DNA of 50,846 bases from Asticcacaulis sp. AC466 (GTDB lineage: Bacteria; Pseudomonadota; Alphaproteobacteria; Caulobacterales; Caulobacteraceae), in the NCBI RefSeq assembly GCF_000495815.1, contig NZ_AWGE01000026.1:1-50846 (forward strand). Reading direction: 5' to 3'. The notes below the pieces were generated by a model. It saw only the letters and a program-made list of their open reading frames with translations, was not told the DNA's origin and did no database searches. Positions 8,528-15,945 of this stretch are shown piece by piece; within the stretch, counting starts at the first letter, position 1, and every line of letters starts with the position of its first letter. The translations under genes were made by a program, and so were the position numbers.

Positions 8528-8797
8528 TCTGTCGAAATCCCGCGCGAATTCGTCGTAGCAATCGAGGAACATCTGACGGAACTGGTCATCAAAAATGGCC
8601 AGGGCTTCTTCGCGGCGTCCGGCCATCTGCTCGCCGGACGTGTTCGCGCCCAGGCACAGAAAGGCCGTGTAGCGCGCCGCCGCGTACATGGCCGACAGGG
8701 CGACGTCTTCGCTGTGGGCATGGGCGCTTTGCGCATTGCACAGGTCGATATGGGCCTTGGCGCGCCCGGTGAAGTCGAGTTCTTCTTTGTTTGCCAT
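8519..8797 (-). CDS. DUF3144 family protein, paralogue 4 of a tandem array
   Basis: This 92-residue helical protein is the last gene of a four-gene minus-strand array. Its pattern runs RAKAHIDLCN, then a central AMYAAARYTAFLCL, then AGRREEALAIFDDQFRQMF and a tyrosine/aspartate-rich end, in the same order as its neighbours. DUF3144 proteins are small, soluble and uncharacterised. The cysteine-containing variants here (LCN, FLCLG, LDCYD) distinguish it from the other three. It follows the previous gene by 4 bases. Confidence 0.8.
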   Translation of the reverse strand: MANKEELDFTGRAKAHIDLCNAQSAHAHSEDVALSAMYAAARYTAFLCLGANTSGEQMAGRREEALAIFDDQFRQMFLDCYDEFARDFDRSK

Positions 8798-8801
8798 GGG
8801 A

Positions 8802-9077
8802 TCAGGCTTTCTTGTTCAGGTCATCGAAGCGGGTGACGACATCGGCCATGGCGGCTTCGGCAGCCGCGCGAAAGGCCTCGGTCAACCGTTCGGTTTCGGC
8901 GGCGGCGCGCGCCGCCAGTTCATCTTTCGAGCCGGCGGTCTTTGCCGTCAGCCAGGCTGCATACCAGGCGGCGCCATAAAGCATGGACTCCGCCGTCTTT
9001 TGTTCCCCGAACAGCGTCGCCTGCTGGTGCGACAGGCGGATGTGCGAATCGGCGCGGTTATTGAATTGATCGTCCAT
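8802..9077 (-). CDS. DUF3144 family protein, paralogue 3 (divergent)
   Basis: The 91-residue product keeps the layout of the array: RADSHIRLSHQQ at the N-terminus, LYGAAWYAAWL in the centre, and an Ala/Glu-rich amphipathic C-terminal half ending FDDLNKKA. It is the most divergent copy: the central aromatic motif is W-rich and the C-terminal DEY..NYDAY motif of copies 1 and 2 is lost. It lies 3 bases after copy 2, so the genes are probably co-translated. No function is known. Confidence 0.75.
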   Translation of the reverse strand: MDDQFNNRADSHIRLSHQQATLFGEQKTAESMLYGAAWYAAWLTAKTAGSKDELAARAAAETERLTEAFRAAAEAAMADVVTRFDDLNKKA

Positions 9078-9080
9078 CGA

Positions 9081-9380
9081 TTAGCGGTTCGCGTTCACAT
9101 AGGCGTCGTAGTTGGCGACATATTCATCGAAATGGCGCGCAAAGGCGTCATGGGTTTCCTGCAGCAAAAGGTCCAGCGCCTGTTCACGGCGCGCTTTCAG
9201 GTCCTCGACATCCTTCGAGGTGATCGACCAAAGCCAGACATTGAAGCGCGTCGAGGCATTGGTGAAGGAGTGGCTGACCTGATCGGCGGAGACGCCGCTG
9301 CATTGGTTATTGGCCACATTGATCAGTGCGTTGGTTCGTTCGAAGAAACTGGGATCAGGAACATTGGGCGTGTCGGACAT
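9081..9380 (-). CDS. DUF3144 family protein, paralogue 2
   Basis: The 99-residue product shows a strong DUF3144 pattern: FFERTNALINVANNQC, a central TNASTRFNVWL, then LKARREQALDLL and HFDEYVANYDAYV. The family is recognised by these three helical blocks; its function is unknown. ATG 9380 has AGGTAA about 5 bases upstream. It follows copy 1 after a 60-base gap that might hold an internal promoter. Both this copy and copy 1 keep the aromatic C-terminal motif, so they may be the ancestral form. Confidence 0.85.
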   Translation of the reverse strand: MSDTPNVPDPSFFERTNALINVANNQCSGVSADQVSHSFTNASTRFNVWLWSITSKDVEDLKARREQALDLLLQETHDAFARHFDEYVANYDAYVNANR

Positions 9381-9440
9381 GAATTACCTGTTGTTGATCT
9401 GCGCCCGCTGAAACGGGCGAACATAGAAAGAGTTTAGGGC

Positions 9441-9764
9441 TCAGCGTGATCCGGTGCTGAGGTTTCCGGTCGCCGTATAGGCGTCGTAGTTTCGCGTGTA
9501 TTCGTCCAGGTGCCGCTCCAGCATGCGGCGGCTTTGAACGGCGAAGGATTCGATCGCTTCCTCACGACGCGCGATCATTTCTTCGGCGCTGCCAACATTA
9601 TGGTTGGCCCACATTCCAACATAAAAACGCGTAGCGGCATCAACCAGGGACGCAACCACGCGATCGGAGCCAGCCTCCTGCAAATGGCTATTCGCCAGGT
9701 TGATGTGCTCATCGGCACGGGCGGCAAAGCGGTCGTCAGGAATGTTCAACATGGCATGGCTCAC
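9441..9764 (-). CDS. DUF3144 family protein, paralogue 1 (first in array)
   Basis: The 107-residue protein has the best family match of the four: FAARADEHINLANSHLQEAG, DAATRFYVGMWANH, ARREEAIESFAVQSRRMLE and HLDEYTRNYDAYT, plus a short polar tail. It is predicted to be a soluble helical bundle. It heads the array of four and is preceded by a phosphatase gene on the same strand 58 bases upstream, so the array may share that transcript. ATG 9752 is a possible alternative start. Confidence 0.85.
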   Translation of the reverse strand: MSHAMLNIPDDRFAARADEHINLANSHLQEAGSDRVVASLVDAATRFYVGMWANHNVGSAEEMIARREEAIESFAVQSRRMLERHLDEYTRNYDAYTATGNLSTGSR

Positions 9765-9822
9765 TGGAAAGTCAGAAATGAAACCATACCATGCATTGAA
9801 ATTTCGGCTTAGGCCAGCCTGT

Positions 9823-10284
9823 TTAACCCAGCAGTTGCTTTAGCAAAGCGGTGCTCGCCTTTTCGCACAGGGCATAGACCGCTTCGAAGTCGGAAGACCC
9901 GCCATAATAGGGATCGGGCACATTCTTGGCCACGCCCAGTGCTTCATCCAGGTACAGGGCGACCTTGGCGCGCGCCGTGTCGGGTCGCATAGCGGTGAGG
10001 TGGCGGACATTGTCGCGATCCAGTCCGAGGATCAGGTCAAAACGATCGAAATCGTCGGTCTGAATCTGGCGGGCGCGCTGGCCGGAAATATCGATACCGT
10101 GGCGGGCCGCCGTCTGGATGGCGCGCGTATCGGGTTGTTCACCGGCATGCCAGCCGCCGCAGCCGGCGGAATCGATAATGAACCGGTTTGCCACACCGGC
10201 GGCTTCCGCCTGGGCACGGAACACGCCTTCGGCAAGGGGGGAACGGCAGATATTACCAAGGCAGACGAACAGAATGGCGGTCAT
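9823..10284 (-). CDS. Low-molecular-weight protein-tyrosine phosphatase
   Basis: The 153-residue enzyme hydrolyses phosphotyrosine through a cysteinyl-phosphate. The P-loop CLGNICRS sits at residues 8-15 (C8 nucleophile, R14), and the general-acid loop DPYYGG is at about 122-127. The length is standard. There is no adjacent tyrosine kinase or capsule locus, so the substrate is unknown; arsenate reductase activity is unlikely because no ars genes are nearby. It lies divergent from the MazG-like gene and upstream of the DUF3144 array. Confidence 0.94.
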   Translation of the reverse strand: MTAILFVCLGNICRSPLAEGVFRAQAEAAGVANRFIIDSAGCGGWHAGEQPDTRAIQTAARHGIDISGQRARQIQTDDFDRFDLILGLDRDNVRHLTAMRPDTARAKVALYLDEALGVAKNVPDPYYGGSSDFEAVYALCEKASTALLKQLLG

Positions 10285-10395
10285 GCGCCCTGTTTATGAG
10301 GCCCGATCGCGGTCGGCAAGCGGCTTTTATCTTGCGGGCCTATAGAATCGCCCCATAGCATCGGCGTAAATCTCAAAAAGCCATGGAGACTGTCC

Positions 10396-10737
10396 ATGAT
10401 GACCGAAACACCCTTTCCCGATCTCGATACCCTGACCGACCGTCTCGAAGCCGTCTTGGGCCGTTATCGCCGGGTTCATGACATCAAACCCGATCGGGAC
10501 TGGTATATGCTGAAGCTTCAGGAAGAGGCGGGCGAACTGACCCAAAGCTATCTGGCCCTGACGGGACGCTCGCGCCGACCGGTCGAAGGGGCCAAGGCCG
10601 AGGTCGCCAAGGAGATGGCCGATGTGTTTGCCTTTCTTCTGCTCATGGCGCGTGCCGAAGATATCGACCTGAAGGCCGCCGTCGCGCAGAAGTGGCTGAG
10701 CTGGGAGGCGGTCATGGCCGAAGAAGCCCTTGGCTAA
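10396..10737 (+). CDS. MazG-like nucleotide pyrophosphohydrolase
   Basis: The 113-residue protein has the all-alpha NTP-PPase magnesium-binding motifs EEAGE (43-47) and KEMAD (72-76, with E73 and D76). This is the pattern of MazG, dUTPase-2 and HisE, and the single-domain length indicates a house-cleaning phosphatase rather than full MazG. The substrate is not predictable. ATG 10396 has GGAG 7 bases upstream. Its end overlaps the start of nth by 8 bases, so the two are translationally coupled; nucleotide sanitation next to base-excision repair makes sense. Confidence 0.8.
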   Translation: MMTETPFPDLDTLTDRLEAVLGRYRRVHDIKPDRDWYMLKLQEEAGELTQSYLALTGRSRRPVEGAKAEVAKEMADVFAFLLLMARAEDIDLKAAVAQKWLSWEAVMAEEALG

Positions 10738-11383
10738 GCCTGCCCTGATCAAGAAACTGTTCGAACGGTTTGAAGCGGATAAGCCCGATCCGCGCACCGA
10801 ACTGAACTATAGCAATGCCTTTACCCTGTTGTCGGCGGTAGCCTTGTCGGCGCAGACAACCGACGTGGCGGTCAACAAAGCGACGGCACCGCTGTTCAAG
10901 ATGGCCGATAATCCGGCGGACATGTTGGCGCTTGGCGAAGCGCGGATCATGGACATGATCAGCACGATCGGCCTCTATCGCAACAAGGCGAAAAATCTGA
11001 TCGAGATGTCGCGCATTCTGATCGAGCAATATGACGGTCAGGTGCCGATGACTCGCGCGGCGCTATTGAGTCTGCCGGGGGTCGGCAACAAGACGGCCAG
11101 TGTCGTGCTGAATGAAATGGACATCGAGCCGGCCATCGCGGTCGATACCCATGTCTACCGCGTGTCGCACCGGCTGGGGCTGGTCGATGCCGCAGCCAAT
11201 ACGCCGGACAAGGTCGAGTCGCAACTGATGGCGATCATCCCAAAACATTGGCTGACGCGGGCGCATCACTGGCTGATCCTGCATGGCCGCTATGTTTGCG
11301 TGGCGCGCAAGCCCAAGTGCGACATCTGTATCGTGCGCGACCTGTGCCCCAAGATCGGGGTCGAGACGCTGCCCCTGCTTTAG
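10730..11383 (+). CDS. nth: Endonuclease III (DNA glycosylase/AP lyase)
   Basis: Endonuclease III excises oxidised pyrimidines and cleaves the resulting AP site. The 217-residue protein has the HhH LPGVGNKTASVVLNE with the catalytic lysine, the catalytic aspartate in AVDTHVYRVSHRL and the iron-sulfur loop C-x6-C-x2-C-x5-C near the C-terminus (CVARKPKC, then DIC and RDLC). The start is TTG 10730, inside the end of the preceding gene; no ATG or GTG in frame is better placed. The stop lies 2 bases from the convergent desaturase stop. Confidence 0.96.
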   Translation: MAKPALIKKLFERFEADKPDPRTELNYSNAFTLLSAVALSAQTTDVAVNKATAPLFKMADNPADMLALGEARIMDMISTIGLYRNKAKNLIEMSRILIEQYDGQVPMTRAALLSLPGVGNKTASVVLNEMDIEPAIAVDTHVYRVSHRLGLVDAAANTPDKVESQLMAIIPKHWLTRAHHWLILHGRYVCVARKPKCDICIVRDLCPKIGVETLPLL

Positions 11384-11385
11384 AG

Positions 11386-12378
11386 CTAGATCCGAAAGCG
11401 TAAGCGCCGGCCGATCCAGTGCAGGGTCGGGCAGGGTTTTATGTCCGGTTTGAAGTGCGGTTGCGCACCCGATGTCCATTGTAATTGCGGGCGGTGGGCC
11501 AGATCGCGCGCGGTGCGCACCTTCCATGCCAATCCCATTGCCTCCAGCATCTTTATGAACCGATAGCCGGGATCGCTCTGACCGGTATAAAGCCCCATCC
11601 GCGCCGAGCCGGGAAAGGCATGATGGTTGTTGTGCCAGCCTTCCCCCATGGTGAGCCAACCGACCAGCGGCACATTGCGGCCTTGCACGCCGGCGCCAGT
11701 GACCTGCCAGTTATCATCATGGGCCTGATGGGCGAAATAGCCGATCAGCCAATGGCCGGTAACCGTCGTGGCGATTTGCGTGCAGACGCCCCAGATGACC
11801 CAGGCCCAGCCGCCAATAAAATAGAAGGCCAAGGCCCACGGCAGATGAACCGCGATCCAATGCCGGTCGATGAAGCGATAGAAGGCGTCATTTGCGACTT
11901 CTGGTTCAATCGTCAACCGGGGTGGTTTCGCCAGACGAAGGTCGCAATGCATCTGCCAGACGGCGTCGATGACCGGCGTCCGCCGATGGGCGAAATAGTC
12001 GTGGCAACGGCCTTGCCTTTGCGCCCAGTCGCGAAAGTCATGGGTTCGGATCATGGCGAAGGGGCCGCCCAGGCCGACCAGCACGCCGAAATAGACAAGG
12101 GTGCGTTCCAGCCACAGCGGGCATTCGAAGCTTTTGTGGATGAGCCGGCGGTGCATGCCGACGCTGTGGCCCAGCAGTAGGACAACCATTGTCTTGACCG
12201 TGAACAGCAATACCGCGTCGATACGCAGATAACGCACGAAGCCGTAGATGGTTGCGCCATACATCGTCAGCAGGAAGAGGGATTTGACGGGGGCATAAAC
12301 AACCGTTCCCGACACCGGATCTGCCTCTGCGCCATCGACGCGATCGATATTTTCAAAACGCATGACAAATCCATTCAT
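11386..12378 (-). CDS. Membrane fatty acid desaturase family protein
   Basis: The 330-residue protein has four to five membrane segments and histidine clusters of the acyl-CoA/lipid desaturase family: GHSVGMHRRLIH (first box) and EGWHNNHHAFP (third box, HxxHH). The middle box, usually HRxHH, reads RTHDFRDWAQRQ followed by CHDYFAHRR, so some ligands differ from the stearoyl-CoA desaturase type. It may belong to a proteobacterial subgroup with this variant box. It is preceded by AT-rich DNA that must contain its promoter. The substrate, probably a membrane acyl chain, is inferred. Confidence 0.85.
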   Translation of the reverse strand: MNGFVMRFENIDRVDGAEADPVSGTVVYAPVKSLFLLTMYGATIYGFVRYLRIDAVLLFTVKTMVVLLLGHSVGMHRRLIHKSFECPLWLERTLVYFGVLVGLGGPFAMIRTHDFRDWAQRQGRCHDYFAHRRTPVIDAVWQMHCDLRLAKPPRLTIEPEVANDAFYRFIDRHWIAVHLPWALAFYFIGGWAWVIWGVCTQIATTVTGHWLIGYFAHQAHDDNWQVTGAGVQGRNVPLVGWLTMGEGWHNNHHAFPGSARMGLYTGQSDPGYRFIKMLEAMGLAWKVRTARDLAHRPQLQWTSGAQPHFKPDIKPCPTLHWIGRRLRFRI

Positions 12379-12445
12379 TTAGCTAATTATCTAAATAACT
12401 AAACATGAGATATTATATTCGTCAAGCGGGTATAAACGGCAGGTT

Positions 12446-12958
12446 TCAGGCGTGCGGCCGTTCCAGGATCAATACGGGATGATCGTGAAACAGGCCATGG
12501 CGGACGCGGACATAGCCATGCCGTTCGGCCAGTCGCAACGAAGCTTCGTTTTCCGGACTGATCATGCAGAGGGTCTTGGGCAGCTTCAGCTTTTCGTCAC
12601 CGAACACGAGAGTGGCATGAAGCGCTTCGGACGCCAGACCCTGACCGTGAAAGGCCGGATCGAATACCCATCCGGCCTCGAACGCGTCGAAGGCGGGGGT
12701 GATGTCGCGCCTGTAGTCGAAGAGGCCGATGACGCCGATATGCTGCTCGGTCGTCTTGAGCTTGACCGACCAGTTGCCGTGGCCGAAAACCTGCCAGTGG
12801 CCGATATCGCGCAGCAGGCGCAGCCACACCTCATCATGGGCCATCGGTTTGCCGGTGATATGACGAAAGACAGGTTCCTGGTTCCACAGGGCGCATTGCG
12901 CCTCATAGTCGGTCACAGCCAGGGGCTTGAGAATCAGGCGGTCGGTTTCAATGATCAT
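12446..12958 (-). CDS. GNAT acetyltransferase (RimJ/RimL type)
   Basis: The protein of about 170 residues starts MIIETDRLILKPL, the usual beginning of RimJ/RimL-like acetyltransferases, and has the acetyl-CoA motif DPAFHGQGLASEAL and SLRLAERHGYVRV. Substrates of this group are protein N-termini, amino acids or small amines; nothing here narrows it. Starts at ATG 12958 or ATG 12979 (seven residues longer) both overlap the end of the ATP-grasp gene, and neither has a good Shine-Dalgarno sequence, so coupled translation is likely. A still longer frame to 13051 is unlikely. Confidence 0.85.
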   Translation of the reverse strand: MIIETDRLILKPLAVTDYEAQCALWNQEPVFRHITGKPMAHDEVWLRLLRDIGHWQVFGHGNWSVKLKTTEQHIGVIGLFDYRRDITPAFDAFEAGWVFDPAFHGQGLASEALHATLVFGDEKLKLPKTLCMISPENEASLRLAERHGYVRVRHGLFHDHPVLILERPHA

Positions 12959-13889
12959 GGTGGCCGTGTGCGTGGTCATGTCCAGAACAGCCGCAGACAT
13001 GCAGGGCGGTTTCAAACGCGTCCTTGAAGCGCATGGCCGCTTCCGGATCATAGGTCAGGTACAGGTCGGGCTCGATCAGTTCCATTTCCATCAGGCAGAA
13101 GCCATCGTCGCTGGCGCGTACCATGTCGATACGGGCATAAAGCAGGCGGTCACGGCCGATGAAGTCAATAGCCGCATCGGCCAGCGCGCGCGCTGCGGCT
13201 GGCGCGTCGAGAACACGTAGATTGGCGTCATAGTCCGGCTGCGAGCGGAAGTCACCGCTCTTGGGCGTCTTCAACACGGCGTGCGAAAATTCACCGGCGA
13301 AATAGAGCAGGGACCATTCGCCTTCGCTGCGGATCGCTGGCATGAAGGGCTGGATCATGGCAGCATCTTCCGGCGGCATGGCCTTGCGGTCCTCCACATC
13401 CGGCGCGCCGCCGGTGAAGGCGGACAGGCTGTCGCCTTCCCAGATCAGGGTATTCTTGGCGCCGGCCGACACGACGGGCTTCAACACCAGGGCCTGTTGC
13501 CCGAAGTCGAGGCGCGCGCGGGCGACCGCCTCATCCGTCACCTGGTCGACGAACACGGTCGGAATGATCCGCACCCCGGCATCGGCCAGATCGCGCAGAT
13601 ACCGTTTGTCGACATTCCAGTTGACGATTTCCGGCGGATTGAAAACGCGCCGCCCGGCCAGCCGCGTCATGGCGGCGCGGAAATCATCCGGCGCATTGTG
13701 GTAGCCCCACGCGACAAGCGGGACGATGAGGTCGTAGTCCTCCGTCACGGGGTCGGACCAGGGCTGGTCGAAGATTTCGGCGTCAATACCGGCCAGGGCT
13801 TCGCGGTATCCGTCAAGCACATAAGGCCAGCGGCCATGGTGCGAAGGATGGTCGGGATTCGGGGTCAGGATTAAAATACGCTTGCTCAT
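12948..13889 (-). CDS. ATP-grasp family protein (RimK-like) with histidine-rich tail
   Basis: The 313-residue protein begins MSKRILILTPNP and has a RimK/glutathione-synthetase-like plan: N-terminal Rossmann half, central KPVVSAGAKNT and FMPAIRSEGEWSLLYF, and the magnesium site LMEMELIEPDLYL near the end. It probably ligates an amino acid or amine to a carboxylate; the substrates are unknown. The last 16 residues (CGCSGHDHAHGHHDH) are rich in His and Cys and could bind a metal; this tail is not part of the ATP-grasp fold. The reading frame stays open far upstream, but that part is antisense to adenosine kinase. Divergent from it by 63 bases. Confidence 0.85.
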   Translation of the reverse strand: MSKRILILTPNPDHPSHHGRWPYVLDGYREALAGIDAEIFDQPWSDPVTEDYDLIVPLVAWGYHNAPDDFRAAMTRLAGRRVFNPPEIVNWNVDKRYLRDLADAGVRIIPTVFVDQVTDEAVARARLDFGQQALVLKPVVSAGAKNTLIWEGDSLSAFTGGAPDVEDRKAMPPEDAAMIQPFMPAIRSEGEWSLLYFAGEFSHAVLKTPKSGDFRSQPDYDANLRVLDAPAAARALADAAIDFIGRDRLLYARIDMVRASDDGFCLMEMELIEPDLYLTYDPEAAMRFKDAFETALHVCGCSGHDHAHGHHDH

Positions 13890-13952
13890 AGAGCCGTTAT
13901 TGATCATTAGGTTACGCCATTCAACCCGTACCCTAGACTTACGAGAACAAAT

Positions 13953-14948
13953 ATGACGACCTCCTATGACATCACCGCTGTCGGCCACGCCATCGTCGAT
14001 GTTCTCGCTCAGACGGATGAGGCTTTCCTGACCAAGCATGATCTGCACAAGGGCGCCATGACGTTGATCGATGCGCACCGGGCGCTCAGCCTGTCGGGCG
14101 CGATGCAGGATACGGAGATGGCGTCGGGCGGGTCCGCCGGCAACACCATTTCGGGCGCGGCTTCGTTTGGCGCCAAATGCGCCTATGTCGGCAAGGTCGC
14201 GCATGATGCGCTCGGTGAATTCTTCGCGCACGACCTCAAGAAGATGAATGTCCATTTCCAGACGCCCGTTCTGCATGACGATCCCACGCCAACGGCGCGC
14301 TGCCTGATCAATGTGACGCCGGACGGTCAGCGCACCATGGCCACCTTCCTGGGCGCAGCGGCCCTGATCAGCCCGAAAGATATCGAGGAAGAGGTCATCA
14401 AGGCGTCTCAGATCACCTATCTGGAAGGCTATCTCTTCGACAGCCCGTCCGGGCGCGAAACCTTCGCCAAGGCTGCCGAAGTCGCCCGCTCTGCCGGTCG
14501 CAAGACGGCGATCACCCTGTCGGATGGCTTTGTGGTCAACCGCTGGCGCGATGACCTGCTGGCCTTTATCGACCGCCATATCGACCTGGTCTTCGCCAAT
14601 GAAACCGAATTGCTGGCCATGTTCGAGACGGATGATTTCTACAAGGCCCTGCGATATCTGCGCGGCAAGACCGACCTGGCGTTCGTGACGCGCAGCGCCG
14701 AAGGGTCTGTGGTGGCCAAGATGGAAGATACCCATGTCATCAAGGCGGCCCCTTGCCCTCAGGTCGTCGATACGACCGGCGCGGGCGACCAGTATGCCGC
14801 CGGCGTTCTGTTCGGCCTGACGCAAGGCCTGCATGTCACCACCTGCGCCGAACTGGGTTCGTTGGCCGCCGCCCACGTCATCGGTCATATCGGCCCGCGC
14901 GCTCAGGTCTCGCTCAAGCAATTGGCGACCGAGCGTGGGCTGATCTAG
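13953..14948 (+). CDS. Adenosine kinase (PfkB family)
   Basis: The 331-residue PfkB-family sugar kinase phosphorylates adenosine or a related nucleoside. Visible are the GGSAGNTISGAASFGAKCAYVGK substrate/nucleotide region (about 60-80) and the C-terminal signature VVDTTGAGDQYAAGVLFGL with the catalytic aspartate (about 271-278). The layout and length match alphaproteobacterial adenosine kinases rather than fructokinases or ribokinases. GAGA lies upstream of ATG 13953. It shares the short divergent region with the ATP-grasp gene, and the Smr gene converges downstream. Confidence 0.92.
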   Translation: MTTSYDITAVGHAIVDVLAQTDEAFLTKHDLHKGAMTLIDAHRALSLSGAMQDTEMASGGSAGNTISGAASFGAKCAYVGKVAHDALGEFFAHDLKKMNVHFQTPVLHDDPTPTARCLINVTPDGQRTMATFLGAAALISPKDIEEEVIKASQITYLEGYLFDSPSGRETFAKAAEVARSAGRKTAITLSDGFVVNRWRDDLLAFIDRHIDLVFANETELLAMFETDDFYKALRYLRGKTDLAFVTRSAEGSVVAKMEDTHVIKAAPCPQVVDTTGAGDQYAAGVLFGLTQGLHVTTCAELGSLAAAHVIGHIGPRAQVSLKQLATERGLI

Positions 14949-14977
14949 TCCCGCTTTACGTTGCGTCGGCCTGGGGG

Positions 14978-15562
14978 TTAATTTATTCGACGCTTGAGCG
15001 CGACATAGAGCGCGCCGGACCCGCCATGGCGGGCATGGGCCTGGGAAATGCCGGCGACGATATGCGATAGCGCCGGATCGGCCAGCCATTCCGGTGCGTA
15101 GCGCTTCAATATGCCGTTTTCCGCCATGCCCTTGCCCGTAATGACCAGAACGGCGCGGTAGTCATTGGCGTAGGCCTGTTGCACAAAGGCTTTCAGGCGC
15201 GCCTCGGCGGCGAAGGCAGTGAGCCCATGCAGGTCGAGCCGCGCCTCGATCGGATCGCGTTCGCGGCTGATGCGGCGTTTGCGCTTTGGCTCAATCGGAT
15301 CGGGTGCCTGGTCGGCGGCGCGTGTGATCTTGAACCCGGCGGCGGGTTTGACGGCTTGCCCCAGCTTAAACGGCGTCAGAGGAACCGGCCTCGGCCGTTC
15401 GGCGGTCATTTCCCCGGGCATGTCGGCGACCGTAATGGTTTCGGTTTCTGGCTGCGGTGGCTTGGCCTGCTTTTTGGGTTTGGCGGTCGTGTGCGGGCGG
15501 ACGGTCGCCGTCACCAGCGCCCACAGCCGTAAATCCTCTGTCTTGAAACCGAAGCGCGCCAT
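14978..15562 (-). CDS. Smr/MutS2-type domain protein
   Basis: The 194-residue protein has a disordered, Pro/Lys-rich first half (about 1-100) and a C-terminal Smr domain starting LDLHGLTAFAAEARLKAFV, continuing VLVITGKG and ending HGGSGALYVALKR. Smr domains are nucleases or nucleic-acid binding modules; the family is common in alphaproteobacteria as a stand-alone protein. LDLHG and GKG motifs are intact. No Shine-Dalgarno sequence precedes ATG 15562. I cannot say whether DNA or RNA is the target. Confidence 0.9.
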   Translation of the reverse strand: MARFGFKTEDLRLWALVTATVRPHTTAKPKKQAKPPQPETETITVADMPGEMTAERPRPVPLTPFKLGQAVKPAAGFKITRAADQAPDPIEPKRKRRISRERDPIEARLDLHGLTAFAAEARLKAFVQQAYANDYRAVLVITGKGMAENGILKRYAPEWLADPALSHIVAGISQAHARHGGSGALYVALKRRIN

Positions 15563-15716
15563 GGAACCAGTTTAATTCAGGTTTACGGCCGATGGCTACC
15601 GAAATGCGTGCCAAACGCCGTCCTTATTTTCGCGCCGAAGACCCATCTTTCCTTTTTATGTGAAACGACGGCATGATGGAGGCCGGTAGAATGATAAAGG
15701 CAGAAAGGTTGGAAAC

Positions 15717-15923
15717 ATGGCCACTACCTTCAATTTTCATAATGCAGCGAAAGACTATGTCGAAGGCGGTTTCGATCACCCGGCATATTATATCTTTTCG
15801 CGCAAAATCTCGGCCTATCGGCCGCAAAAATACCCCTTCGCCTGGACGATAGCGGGCGTAACCGCTGTCTGCGGCGTTTTTTGGTTCGCCGTCATCAGTT
15901 TGGCGTCACACTTGGTCAATTAG
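15717..15923 (+). CDS. Small single-pass membrane protein of unknown function
   Basis: The 68-residue product has a polar N-terminal part (DYVEGGFDHPAYYIFSRKIS) and one membrane helix from about 43 to 64 (TIAGVTAVCGVFWFAVISLA). ATG 15717 has a weak AAAGG upstream. The ORF is short, but it sits alone in a gap with the codon use of its neighbours, so I think it is real. The segment could bind partners with its N-terminal cytosolic half. No family is recognised. Confidence 0.6.
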   Translation: MATTFNFHNAAKDYVEGGFDHPAYYIFSRKISAYRPQKYPFAWTIAGVTAVCGVFWFAVISLASHLVN

Positions 15924-15945
15924 CCCGAACGAGCCGCGCTGGACG

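Noticed and set aside
13890-15089. Long minus-strand open frame that extends the ATP-grasp ORF to 713 residues
   Set aside because: The extra part is the reverse of the adenosine kinase gene and encodes low-complexity, non-family sequence. The ATP-grasp fold starts at MSKRILILTPNP.
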